This document shows, piece after piece, positions 1-7,438 of a stretch of 19,787 nt of DNA. The notes beneath the pieces are model-generated. The model was not told the DNA's origin and ran no database searches. It was given only the letters and a program-made list of their open reading frames with translations. The stretch is from the NCBI GenBank assembly GCA_046758845.1, contig JBHIBA010000054.1:1-19787 (forward strand), written 5' to 3'. Origin of the DNA: JBHIBA01 sp046758845 (lineage in GTDB: Bacteria > UBA8248 > JACPRG01 > G963555815). The position numbers were made by a program, and so were the translations under genes. How positions within the stretch are numbered: the first letter of the stretch is position 1; each line of letters begins with the position of its first letter.

Positions 1-28
1 AAGCTATTCCTGGGACAAGACACTAGCA

Positions 29-329
29 GGTTGCTGAAAAACTGCCTGCAAGGGTTTCAATACACCGGCTTTGGATAACGTCTCGACCGCATCCTGTAGG
101 GGAGCCCCCTTCGGCTTCGCTCAGGGCAAGCTCTTGCGGGCTCCCGTGATGGGCTCGACGCTCAATTGACAGAACTCTTGACGAATCAATGGGTTATCAT
201 GCTCCCGCAAGAGGCGGGAGGGCGCAGGGTCATCGACCCTCGGCCCTCCCCTCACAGCCGAACCCGATCGTGATGGGTTTACATCCGCAAGGGCCGAACG
301 GCTCGTGCAAAAAGAGTCTTTCAGCAACC
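29..329. mobile_element. Putative MITE-like element with terminal inverted repeats
   Basis: The 15-base sequence GGTTGCTGAAAAACT at 29-43 is matched in inverted orientation at 315-329 (14 of 15 positions). Ends reading GGTTGCTGAAA are of a kind seen at the tips of transposon-derived elements. Inside there is no transposase reading frame. There are two strong hairpins: a 7-bp stem at 202-208/214-220, and a nested one at about 216-250 whose inner stem is AGGGTC/GACCCT. One copy of a dispersed repeat (107-132) also lies inside. No clear target-site duplication is visible. I infer a non-autonomous element; the two ends could also be a chance or regulatory inverted repeat. Confidence 0.4.
107..132 (+). 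repeat. Dispersed repeat, copy 1
   Basis: This carries the core CTTCGGCTTCGCTC, followed by a GG-CAAGCT tail. The same motif recurs at 12383-12410 (inverted) and 19685-19712 (same orientation) with only a few substitutions. All three copies are outside intact genes. Similar sequences are scattered through many environmental bacterial genomes, and their function is unknown. Confidence 0.6.
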
Positions 330-479
330 GGATAGTGAAAAGTCCCCTTGCGCGCGATGACCCACACCGTCTCAAACCGCCTCTTTGGACGAACGCTCAG
401 TCTTGCGTTGCCTGGTTGTCATCTCACCTTCAAAGCTCCAAAACCGCTCCCCGTAGCATACCCTGAATCTTTGAATTCA

Positions 480-790
480 CTAGGCGATCACCCCAAAAAA
501 GCGCGTCTCGACCGGGGTCTCCCCTAGCGTGAAGTCGCCCAGAATCTCGGAGTACACACGACCACGGTTCATGGCTGGGAGAGGGGCGAAAATGCCCTGC
601 GCTTCCGCACATGCCGAAAATTGTCAGGTTTATCGGCTGACTCTCTCGAAAATAAGGATAAACTCGATTTCCCAGAAACCGGGATGTTGATGGTTGCTTT
701 GACGAGACCACCATCCGTTCAAGAAGCAAATTGCGGTAGACTAAGATCGGGAAAATGGGGGCCTCGGAGTCAACATCGGCATTGACTGGG
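480..790 (-). pseudogene. Possible multiply frameshifted minus-strand coding remnant
   Basis: No single frame is convincing. Three successive frames on the minus strand each give a protein-like stretch in the right order: one beginning DVDSEAPIFPILVYRNLLLE (about 784-725), one reading TDGGLVKATINIPVSGK and onward (about 717-575), and one ending MNRGRVYSEILGDF...FFGVIA at a TAG (480-482). Joining them needs at least two one-base indels. The start is unresolved and would run into the beginning of the plus-strand gene at 801. I do not recognise the family. The stretch could be a chance open frame, but it resembles the better-supported broken genes at 2315-3061. Confidence 0.28.
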
Positions 791-800
791 AGAGAAATTA

Positions 801-2234
801 ATGCCAACCCAAGATATCCGTTTCGAAAGGCGCTACGAACTGTGGAAAGATCAGAACAAACAGGTTGCACGGTGGGCGCTGGGGACGGCATTTTTCGCCA
901 CCATCCTCTTAGTCATGGTCCTTACCCCCTACACCAAATACTCCAAGGAGTCCGAGACGAAAAAAGGCCTACTCGCAAGGGACAGGGCTGAGCTATCGGA
1001 TATTCTGGCCAGAAGCGAATCCCTCGCGAAGGTAACCAGGCGCGTGGATACCATCCGCGCCACCATCGAGCGAGAACCATGGATGGCGGAGAAGAAACTG
1101 CTGGTTGACACTTTAAGTGCGCTGTTCCAAGCACGGCAGCGGCTTTTAGGTCAGTCACGCCAGCAGATTCAAGATGCAATTCTAAGAGAGGAGCAGAGTT
1201 CGGCAGGGACACAAATGACACAACAACAGGCAGGACCGGCGCGCACCGACCCCAGCGTAGAGGCGGTAAATCTCCTCAAACTGAGCGTTGATCAGCTCAC
1301 CGGTGTCCACTCCGACCAGGAGTTGTGGCGCTTGGTGGAGGAGCAGCTGAAGCGAAGGGTTCAGGGGGAAGCGGACAACAAGGTGCGGCGGATCGTCAAG
1401 CGGGTAGAGCAAGAAGTCATCAAACCTTTAGAGGGAGTCCTCCGGGATACCCCAGGTGCGGGAGGGGCGCTTGCGGGTCTGCCGCCCATGCTTGACCGGC
1501 TTCGAGCCGACATGGACCGTTGGGCTAAAGAGCACATTGGCAATCCCAGATGGTACGAAACGATCCAGATGAAGGATAGGAAGCTCCGGGAACTAACAAG
1601 AAGCTTACAGCAATGGCAAGGGCGGTTTGTCGGGCTTGTCGAGGCACAACAGCAGAAGCTGGATCTCGAGAAGGATGAACTTACCAGGGAACTACAGCAG
1701 AAGGAGAAGAAAGTGGAGGAAATTCAGAACGATATAAGCGGCCTCGACGTGAAGATGCAGAATTTGCTTCCGGACTTTTTCCGTAACCTTGTCTCCCCGA
1801 AGGAAATGCTTCAACTCTATCCGTTTGTACTCCTCGGCCTTTTCTGCTTCATTGCCATTAAGGCAGAGTTTCTACGACGGCACTACTTGGTCGTCCGAGA
1901 GAGCTTCGGAAAAAAGGACATTTCTCCTAAGGACTCCGCAATGTCCTCTATCTGGACCCTTGTTTACCGAGGAAACCTCGGTACAGCGCGCACCCTGGCC
2001 CTGTACCTCAGCGGCATCGCCCTTTTATGGTGGCTTTTTGAAACCGGTTCAGGGCTGGTAGCGGCCTGGCTCCGCGACACGCTGGAAACCACTTGGGTGT
2101 GGGTCAGTTCCTGGCTCTCCATTACCAGATGGGTTGGTCGGGTCGTATTCGCTGCTGCAATAGTTTTCATCGTAGTAGTCTTTCTCAAGGAGCGGGAAGT
2201 TCTATCGCGCGGCACCATTCGATCGAGAGAATAG
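801..2234 (+). CDS. Orphan membrane protein with a large coiled-coil/helical domain
   Basis: This is a 477-residue protein that I cannot assign to a family. It has a short cytoplasmic N-terminus and a membrane segment at about 25-43. A long, charged, almost wholly helical domain follows at 45-330, rich in Q/E/K/R; its clearest coiled coil is at about 255-320. Three more membrane segments lie at about 339-355, 396-415 and 446-463, with a basic C-terminal tail. The layout (N-terminal helix, extended extracytoplasmic coiled coil, C-terminal membrane bundle) suggests a structural or signalling protein in the envelope; this is inference from architecture only. The ATG at 801 is chosen because GGGAGAG lies 6-10 bases upstream. 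The gene is intact although remnants of other genes lie on both sides, and its base composition is less GC-rich than the genes after 3.8 kb, consistent with acquired DNA. Confidence 0.8.
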   Translation: MPTQDIRFERRYELWKDQNKQVARWALGTAFFATILLVMVLTPYTKYSKESETKKGLLARDRAELSDILARSESLAKVTRRVDTIRATIEREPWMAEKKLLVDTLSALFQARQRLLGQSRQQIQDAILREEQSSAGTQMTQQQAGPARTDPSVEAVNLLKLSVDQLTGVHSDQELWRLVEEQLKRRVQGEADNKVRRIVKRVEQEVIKPLEGVLRDTPGAGGALAGLPPMLDRLRADMDRWAKEHIGNPRWYETIQMKDRKLRELTRSLQQWQGRFVGLVEAQQQKLDLEKDELTRELQQKEKKVEEIQNDISGLDVKMQNLLPDFFRNLVSPKEMLQLYPFVLLGLFCFIAIKAEFLRRHYLVVRESFGKKDISPKDSAMSSIWTLVYRGNLGTARTLALYLSGIALLWWLFETGSGLVAAWLRDTLETTWVWVSSWLSITRWVGRVVFAAAIVFIVVVFLKEREVLSRGTIRSRE

Positions 2235-2314
2235 CTGGCTTCCCTAACCCGTCTCTCCCTACTCATCTTGTCAATTTTTCGGCTAGGGATTTTCTTGCCA
2301 CACTGAGGCTCCGA

Positions 2315-2574
2315 TTAGGTCTTCCTCTCGTGAGCACCAACAACCTTAACTCCAACATCCCACCCGAGCGATTCCAGCTTCTTGGCGTCCCCTCGGGCGG
2401 TCTCCAGGGCAATTTCCTCCGCCCGCTCTTGGGTCGCAGCCTGGAAGCAGAAGGTGTTGGACGCCTCAAGCTCCACCAGACCGCTTGCGCCCAACCTGCC
2501 TCGGCTTTAGGGACAGTAACAGAAAGAACCGTGGCTAGCAGGAGCGGAGCGACTACTCTGCGGAGGTGGTACAT
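2315..2574 (-). pseudogene. Small secreted protein gene with a one-base frameshift
   Basis: From the ATG at 2574 the frame encodes a textbook Sec signal peptide (MYHLRRVVAPLLLATVLSV..., predicted cleavage after AEA, residue 26). Beyond that the frame turns into Arg/Pro-rich shadow-like sequence. Another frame on the same strand continues as normal protein: LGASGLVELEASNTF, CFQAATQERAEEIALETARG and ...LESLGWDVGVKVVGAHERKT, ending at TAA 2315-2317. Adding one G in the G run at 2490-2492 (CCC on the plus strand) fuses the two into an 86-residue exported protein. The interval of 260 bases is one short of a multiple of three, as this predicts. The family is not recognised. It lies 23 bases after the next broken gene, so the two may have formed an operon. 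True decay and a sequencing indel cannot be told apart here. Confidence 0.55.
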
Positions 2575-2597
2575 CTCAGGTAATCAACGTCCTCGAT

Positions 2598-3061
2598 TTA
2601 ATGCTCCTGAAGCTCAAGAGGTATTTTGGCCTGGATTGACTCCTTGGGCCTTCTCCCCATCTTGGCCGGGCTGAACCCCTCCCGGTTCTTGGAAACCTTT
2701 AAAGCACCAGAAAACCGAGCCGCACGCACCCATGAAACCATCTCGTTAAACGCATCCGGACTTACTTCTTGAGTTTCTCGGAGGATAAGCCTCTTCACAA
2801 ATACCATTACAAAATCGGGGTCCCACTCAACGGGTTTCGCGGGGGGTCCAAGGAATTCGCGAAGAGAAAGGGAACGCCCAGATCGGCGGGAGAGCTACTG
2901 CGAGTACTCTCTTTTGACGGAACCCATTTAGTGACCTCGTCCGTTACGACCACATGGAGAGCGGGCACTATCAAGCCCCGTACTACCTTGAGCCGAGGCT
3001 GCCCCCTTTGTAGGGTCTTTAGAATCAGGGCGTTCAAACCTTCTTCAGTGAGACCGAACAA
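2598..3061 (-). pseudogene. Frameshifted gene of unknown function
   Basis: Two frames on the minus strand join naturally. The upstream part (3061-2845) reads FGLTEEGLNALILKTLQRGQ...VVVTDEVTKWVPSKE...FANSLDPP. The downstream part reads AKPVEWDPDFVMVFVKRLIL...EVSPDAFNEMVSWVRAARF...IQAKIPLELQEH and ends at TAA 2598-2600. The junction is the run of six C (G on the plus strand, 2841-2846); one extra C makes a single frame of about 154 residues. As it stands, the first frame ends in a TAATG overlap with an ATG at 2807, so translational coupling of two short proteins is an alternative. A further missing T in the seven-base run at 3060-3066 would extend the protein upstream into ...GSDAVAFF, so the true start may be beyond 3061. 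The family is not recognised. Confidence 0.5.
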
Positions 3062-3252
3062 AAAAAGGCCACGGCATCACTCCCGCGATATCTGCAAAGC
3101 CTGGACGAGCAGGATGTAAAGGGGATATGTGGCGAAATGCCACACTTTTGAAAAGGGACTTGGCTGCAACGGTGTCCCTCGCGGATGCTGATAGGCCAAC
3201 GCAGACTCTTCCTCAGCCGCACTACTTTTCCCAAAACGATCACAATTCGATC

Positions 3253-3296
3253 ATAAAAGCACAAAGGGTTAGCCGGATACTCAAGCTAACCCTTTG
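3253..3296 (-). terminator. Rho-independent terminator after tRNA-Phe
   Basis: A perfect 12-bp stem, CAAAGGGTTAGC (3262-3273) with its complement at 3285-3296, encloses an 11-base loop. Read on the minus strand it is followed by TGTGCTTTTAT, a short T-rich tract. It lies seven bases beyond the 3' end of the tRNA gene and would terminate that transcript. Confidence 0.75.
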
Positions 3297-3303
3297 AATT
3301 CGT

Positions 3304-3379
3304 TGGTGCCGGGGGACGGAATCGAACCGCCGACACGTGGATTTTCAGTCCACTGCTCTACCGACTGAGCTACCCCGGC
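3304..3379 (-). tRNA. tRNA-Phe (anticodon GAA)
   Basis: This is a complete 76-base cloverleaf. The acceptor arms GCCGGGG and CCCCGGC pair. The D arm contains AGCTCAGTCGGTAGAGC. The anticodon stem GTGGA/TCCAC encloses a CTGAAAA loop, giving anticodon GAA. The variable loop is short, and the T arm reads CGGCGGTTCGATTCCGTC. The terminal CCA is encoded (TGG at 3304-3306 on the plus strand). The 3' end, the usual integration target of mobile islands, points to the accessory-looking left part of the window. Confidence 0.97.
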
Positions 3380-3823
3380 AGGGCTTGTTTCCGATCACTC
3401 ATGCTCACAGGTCTTCGCCCGGCGGTGACTTCTATCTGTCTTTGTGTCTCCCTGGTTGTCAACAGGCGGCGCGGCCCTGGATTCCCGGCAAGGTCGGAGA
3501 GCCGCCGCATGCGGGACAATTCTCCGTTCGGGGCGCCCCCGCTCTTCAGCCTCCAGGGTGCGACATCGCGTGTTATTTTCCTTCAAGAATTCTACTTTTA
3601 CAACCGGGTGAACGGCTTCATGACCGGAGAGACACAGGCGATGGGGCGTGAACGGGCCTCGAAGGCCGCGAGGTCCTTCCTCGGGGGCGCTGCCTGCCGG
3701 TTGAACCGCCGTTGGGGTCCATCGAGGGCGCGTCTTGGAGAACCCCTTCGCAGGGCCCCGGTAGTCCGCTTGCGCAGCGCCCGACGGATGTCCGCTGGGA
3801 ATCCAGCCGGATGTGCACCGGCG
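3380..3823. other. Intergenic region without a supported gene
   Basis: There are open frames on both strands, but their translations are rich in Arg, Pro and Gly, have no initiation signals and overlap each other, as shadow frames do. The part next to 3380 is less GC-rich and must contain the tRNA-Phe promoter, though no convincing -35/-10 pair stands out. Nothing else is recognised. Confidence 0.5.
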
Positions 3824-4087
3824 TCAATTCTCCCGCAACTCTTGAACCAGCCGGGACGGACATACCGCGATGAATGCCCGAAGCGCCAGCAGGAGGAGCA
3901 GAAGGTCGTCGACGTATCCCAAACCGGGCAAAGCCAAATCGGGGAGCAAATCAACGGGCGCTAGAAGATAAGCCAGGGGGAGGGCCAAAAGAGCCTTGGG
4001 CCAGGCTGGAACCCGGCGGTCTCGGAGCAGCCGAACCGCCAGCCGCCCCTGCTTCCAGATGTACCTGAAGCTCCCGACCCGTGCCAT
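3824..4087 (-). CDS. YkvA/DUF1232 family small membrane protein
   Basis: This 87-residue protein has the DUF1232 (YkvA) signature: a hydrophobic stretch with PKALLALPLAYLLAPVDLLP (about 29-48), followed by DLALPGLGYVDDLLLLLLAL (about 50-69). The P-x-D-L-x-P and GYVDD elements are the family's conserved core. Function in the family is not established; members sit in the inner membrane. The ATG overlaps the stop of the upstream riboflavin kinase gene (TGATG at 4085-4089) and is preceded by GAGGGGAGG, so the two are co-transcribed and probably translationally coupled. The length is normal for the family. Confidence 0.88.
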   Translation of the reverse strand: MARVGSFRYIWKQGRLAVRLLRDRRVPAWPKALLALPLAYLLAPVDLLPDLALPGLGYVDDLLLLLLALRAFIAVCPSRLVQELREN

Positions 4088-4512
4088 CAGCCTCCCCTCT
4101 GCCCCGATCCCGAACGGAGAAAGATCTCGATCTCGAGGCTGTCTCCCTCCGAAACCCCCATGGCTTCTTGAACGTTCACCGGCGCCAGGACTTCCAGCAC
4201 GTTCTCGTAGTAGCCCTCAACCTCCGGGATGACCAGACCCGCCGCCATACCAGGCCCCAGTTTCGCTCGAAAACAACGGGCGGCGCAAGACCCGGAGCCT
4301 TCGGGAGGGGGCATCGGGAAACCCTCGGCCTCCCGGACAGTTCGCAGGGCGTCTGCCGCTTGTGAGGGATCGACTCGCAGGTTGACCGTGCCCGGATAAG
4401 GCTCGAAACCCAGAATCCGGGTGAAGGCCGCTTTGGCCCAAGGGGTCTCAGTAAATCCGGCTCCCTCACCCCGGCCTTTCACGAGCTTCCCCCGTAGATG
4501 AACCGATTGCAT
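4087..4512 (-). CDS. ribK: CTP-dependent riboflavin kinase, archaeal type (DUF120/RibK family)
   Basis: This 141-residue protein matches the DUF120 fold first characterised in Methanocaldococcus MJ0056, which phosphorylates riboflavin to FMN using CTP rather than ATP. Visible family marks are the N-terminal GKLVKGRGEGAGF loop (8-20), LGFEPYPGTVNLRV (34-47) with the metal/nucleotide-binding T42 and N44, and the C-terminal ENVLEVLAP...VSEGDSLEIEI block (103-130). It is unrelated in sequence to the usual bacterial RibF. The domain stands alone, without the HTH domain fused to it in some archaea. No good Shine-Dalgarno sequence precedes the ATG, but the first conserved motif starts eight residues in, so this start fits. 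The job of the partner YkvA protein in this pair is unknown. Confidence 0.85.
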   Translation of the reverse strand: MQSVHLRGKLVKGRGEGAGFTETPWAKAAFTRILGFEPYPGTVNLRVDPSQAADALRTVREAEGFPMPPPEGSGSCAARCFRAKLGPGMAAGLVIPEVEGYYENVLEVLAPVNVQEAMGVSEGDSLEIEIFLRSGSGQRGG

Positions 4513-4668
4513 GGCGGATTGAGACGGCCTAATTTCCGTTGCCCTTCGGAATCAGAAATGCCCTTCAACCCGGAAAGGGAAGCGCAGGGGGGAAAGGGCG
4601 GAATTGCGGGGAATTTCTCTGAACCTGGCGAGTTTACAGACCCTTGCGGGCCGGACGCTCCACAAAGT

Positions 4669-5307
4669 CTAGAGTTCGCCCTTTTTCATGTCCTTCTGCT
4701 TGCTCTTCATCCGCCGGATCAGGCGCGCGTAGGAATCCCGCCGGATGATGCGGTTGAACTGGCCCCGGTAATTGGACACCAGACTCACGCCTTCGATGAT
4801 CACGTCGTAGACGCGCCAGCCCGTAGGCGTTTTATGAAGGCGGTAATCGATAGGGATATCCCGGCCGCTGGGCGGGACTATCTTGGTTCTGACCTCGGCA
4901 TATCGCTCTTCCACGCGCTGCGACGGATAAATGATCTTCTCATCCGTGTAGGCCTCGATCTTAGACACGTAGGAGCGCTCGAGCAGGTCAGCGAAGATGT
5001 TGACGAAATCCTTCCTCTCCTTCGGGGTCCTCCTCCGCCAGTGGCGTGCCAAGGATCGCTTGGCCATTTCCTTGTAATCGAATCGCGGATTGATGATTTC
5101 GCGCAGCTTTTGACGCCGGGCTTTTAGCCTACCGTCGCCCTTATAGGCCGGGTCTTTCAGTACCCCCAGAACCCGATCGATCGTTTCCTTGAGTTCGTCT
5201 TTGGGTTCGCGGGCGAGCGAGACGGTCGCACCGCCGAACACTCCCACGGCCAGCACCCACCCCAAAAGCGCCGCCAACATCTTCATCCTGATTCTGCGAC
5301 CCTTCAT
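4669..5307 (-). CDS. mlaC: MlaC/Ttg2D-family periplasmic phospholipid-binding protein
   Basis: This 212-residue precursor begins with a basic stretch and a hydrophobic signal segment (MLAALLGWVLAVGVFGGATVSLA, about 10-32, written here in part). The mature part shows MlaC features: KETIDRVLGVLKDP, a REIINPRFDYKEMAKRSLARHW-like block (about 71-92), ERKDFVNIFADLLERSYVSKI and DVIIEGVSLVSNYRGQFNRI near the C-terminus. MlaC ferries phospholipids across the periplasm between the outer membrane and the inner-membrane MlaFEDB complex. It is the last gene of the mlaE-mlaD-tolC-like-mlaC cluster and starts 67 bases after the outer-membrane protein gene. GGAG precedes the ATG at a normal distance. The length is typical. 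Confidence 0.92.
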   Translation of the reverse strand: MKGRRIRMKMLAALLGWVLAVGVFGGATVSLAREPKDELKETIDRVLGVLKDPAYKGDGRLKARRQKLREIINPRFDYKEMAKRSLARHWRRRTPKERKDFVNIFADLLERSYVSKIEAYTDEKIIYPSQRVEERYAEVRTKIVPPSGRDIPIDYRLHKTPTGWRVYDVIIEGVSLVSNYRGQFNRIIRRDSYARLIRRMKSKQKDMKKGEL

Positions 5308-5374
5308 CCGGGACTCTCCAGATACTCAATTGTTGCCGGGAAACCTTGCGCCCAATCGCTTTGGTTGGGGCTCG

Positions 5375-6817
5375 CTACTTGGCGCTTCTCTTGATTGTCG
5401 TCATGACCAGACCGCTGGCCCTTTCCAAATTGGCCAAACCCATGTTGTAGGTGAACGTCTGCTTGTAGTTCTCGGCGCGGGTCTTGGCGTACTGTTCCAA
5501 AGCCCTGAAGATTTCTTCCGCGTCGCCGATCCCCAGGTCGAAATTCGCCACCGAGGCCACCAGCCACTTCCGGGCGAATCGGTAAGAGCTCTCAGTGGAC
5601 TTCATGTTTTTTCCGGCTTCCTGGAGTTCCTCGTATGCCTTCCGCACCTCCAGGGGAACCCCCTGCTGGGCGAACGTCTTCTTGTGCTGGACCTTCTGAA
5701 CTTCCGCCCGGGCTTCGGAAATCCGTCCGGCGGTGATGCCGAAATCAAAGGTCCATCTGAATCCCACCGCCACGCCATAGATTTCGTGCTTTAAGGGATC
5801 GATGACGAAGGGGTTATCGATGGAGTCCCGGTTGGTCGCATCAGCCAAATCCGCCAGCGCCCCGACGAAGAACTTGGGGAAGTATTTGCTCTTTTCCACG
5901 GACACCAGGGCCTGGAGGGCCTTCAGGCCCTCGTGGATCTGGCGGAATTCCGGCCGCAGCTGGAAGGACTGCTCCTGGTAGAAAGGCAGCTTCTCCACCA
6001 GCTTGACGTCCGGGAGGATGTGGGCGTCGGCCAGCTCGATCTGTTCCTCGGCCCGGAGCCCCATGGCGAATTTCAAGGCTTCCAGAGACAAACGGACGGA
6101 CTTCTCCGCCTGGGTCAGACTGGTCTCCACCGTCGAGGAGAATGCTTCCAGCTTGTAGAGATCGGTCTCGGCCACCTGTTCCGAGTCTTTTTCCAGCAGA
6201 TTGCGGACCTTTTCCTTGGCGCTGTCCAGGTCGCCTTTGACTTCGTTAACAAGACTCAGCAGGTCCCGAGCCAGGAGGTGGCCGTTGTAGAACTCCTTGA
6301 CCTTGAGGATCACATCACTCGACTTCTCGTCGACCTTGGCTTGCTCCACCTTCACGTTGGAGGCGGCGGCTCTGCGCAAGCCGCTGATCTCGCCGAAGGT
6401 GAAGATGGGCTGAATCAGGGTAAACACCCCTTGGACGAATATGCCGTCGATCGTCGGATCGCGCTGGTCGTCGGGGGATGAGACCTGATCGCCCCGGGCG
6501 CGGGCCGAGGGGCCTAGAAGGGCGAGCGCCTCGATCTGGGGATACCTCGCAGCGTCGGCCTGAGAGCGTTTCGCCTGGGCGCCCAGGACGCCGGCCCGGC
6601 TCTCTTTGATTTCAGCGTTGTTCTTCAGGGCGATCTGGATGCATTGGTCCAGCGTCAAAGCTCTTTTTTTCGATCGAGCGGCCGCGCCCGCCGGCTTCGT
6701 CGTCCGAGTCTGGGCCCCGACCTGCAGCGCGCCCACCACCAGCCACACCAACGCAAAGGCAATCGCAAGGAAGCCCCAGCGCGATCTCCCGTTTCTACGA
6801 CCTGGAGAAAAGATCAT
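5375..6817 (-). CDS. TolC-family outer-membrane protein
   Basis: This is a 480-residue outer-membrane efflux protein (OEP/TolC family). A signal peptide (GFLAIAFALVWLVVGALQVG followed by AQ) precedes ALTLDQCIQIALKNNAEIKE, the family's N-terminal L-x-x-x-x-A-L-x-x-N motif. Two alpha-helical repeats follow; the second includes PEFRQIHEGLKALQALVSVE and KYFPKFFVGALADL, then strand-like GVAVGFRWTFDFG. Such proteins form trimeric outer-membrane channels. I chose the ATG at 6817 because GAGGAG lies just upstream. An in-frame ATG at 6928 would add 37 residues translated from a simple repeat and has no supporting signal. Placement between mlaD and mlaC suggests it acts with the lipid transporter, possibly as its outer-membrane partner in place of MlaA; that is inference. 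Confidence 0.9.
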   Translation of the reverse strand: MIFSPGRRNGRSRWGFLAIAFALVWLVVGALQVGAQTRTTKPAGAAARSKKRALTLDQCIQIALKNNAEIKESRAGVLGAQAKRSQADAARYPQIEALALLGPSARARGDQVSSPDDQRDPTIDGIFVQGVFTLIQPIFTFGEISGLRRAAASNVKVEQAKVDEKSSDVILKVKEFYNGHLLARDLLSLVNEVKGDLDSAKEKVRNLLEKDSEQVAETDLYKLEAFSSTVETSLTQAEKSVRLSLEALKFAMGLRAEEQIELADAHILPDVKLVEKLPFYQEQSFQLRPEFRQIHEGLKALQALVSVEKSKYFPKFFVGALADLADATNRDSIDNPFVIDPLKHEIYGVAVGFRWTFDFGITAGRISEARAEVQKVQHKKTFAQQGVPLEVRKAYEELQEAGKNMKSTESSYRFARKWLVASVANFDLGIGDAEEIFRALEQYAKTRAENYKQTFTYNMGLANLERASGLVMTTIKRSAK

Positions 6818-6859
6818 CGCTCGCTCCTCGGGGGTCGTCCGGTCGATGACGGAACTCCC

Positions 6860-6881
6860 AATTCCCGATTCCCGATTCCCC
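6860..6881. repeat. Short tandem repeat of CCCGATT in the mlaD-tolC spacer
   Basis: The 7-base unit ATTCCCG is repeated three times in the 138-base gap between mlaD and the tolC-like gene. It lies upstream of the chosen ATG, and its translation explains the odd leading residues (NRESGIGS) of the longer open frame. It is a simple-sequence tract with no assignable role. Confidence 0.6.
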
Positions 6882-6955
6882 CTCCGACCCGTATTGGGCG
6901 TCGCCCCTTCCAAGGGCAATTCGTTCATGGGGTCGAATCGTTTCCTTATTCTATT

Positions 6956-7423
6956 CTATTCGGAGGTTTCATTCTTTTTTTCGACCCGCCCGAAAATAAA
7001 CTGCCCGATCAACTCCTCGAAGTCCACAGGGGGCGTCGTCTCCCGAATTCGGCCTCCGGGCGGGATCACTCTGTCCGCCCCGCCCTGTTCCAGCTTAATG
7101 TAGCGGTCACCGATGATGCCCTTCGTCCGCACGGAGGCGATCACATCTTCCGTCAGCTTCACGCTCCTGCGAATGCGCATCGTAACACGCGCCCGGTCAT
7201 CGGGGCTCAAGGTAATCCGGTCGACCTTGCCGACCTCGACCCCCGCCATTTCCACCGCAGAGCCGCCCTTCAGGCCGGACACCGATTCGAACAGGGCAGT
7301 GACAGTATAGTTCTTCCCGCTCAACAGGTTCAAGTCCCCCAGCGAGATGGCCAGATAGGCCAGGCTCGCCATGCCCGCGAGAACGAATACGCCGACGATC
7401 CCCTCCACAGTCGACTGCCTCAC
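6956..7423 (-). CDS. mlaD: MlaD-family MCE-domain lipid transport protein
   Basis: This 155-residue protein has one N-terminal membrane anchor (GIVGVFVLAGMASLAYLAIS, about 9-28) and a single MCE domain (about 38-118). The domain reads YTVTALFESVSGLKGGSAVE followed by MAGVEVGKVDRITL, the MlaD hallmark, and ends with VRTKGIIGDRYIKLEQGG. MlaD forms the periplasmic hexameric ring of the inner-membrane Mla complex and exchanges phospholipids with MlaC. The start is GTG, with AAGGAGAGG upstream; that Shine-Dalgarno sequence overlaps the mlaE stop codon, so the two are coupled. The length matches E. coli-type MlaD. Confidence 0.95.
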   Translation of the reverse strand: MRQSTVEGIVGVFVLAGMASLAYLAISLGDLNLLSGKNYTVTALFESVSGLKGGSAVEMAGVEVGKVDRITLSPDDRARVTMRIRRSVKLTEDVIASVRTKGIIGDRYIKLEQGGADRVIPPGGRIRETTPPVDFEELIGQFIFGRVEKKNETSE

Positions 7424-7438
7424 CGAGCGCCCCTCTCC

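Noticed and set aside
3077..3079. In-frame TGA upstream of the broken gene at 3061 as a second selenocysteine codon
   Set aside because: The flanking residues match no selenoprotein, and a missing base in the run at 3060-3066 explains the reading better.
3401..3964. 187-codon plus-strand frame between tRNA-Phe and ykvA
   Set aside because: No ribosome binding site, Arg/Pro/Gly-rich, and it overlaps the well-supported ykvA gene on the other strand.
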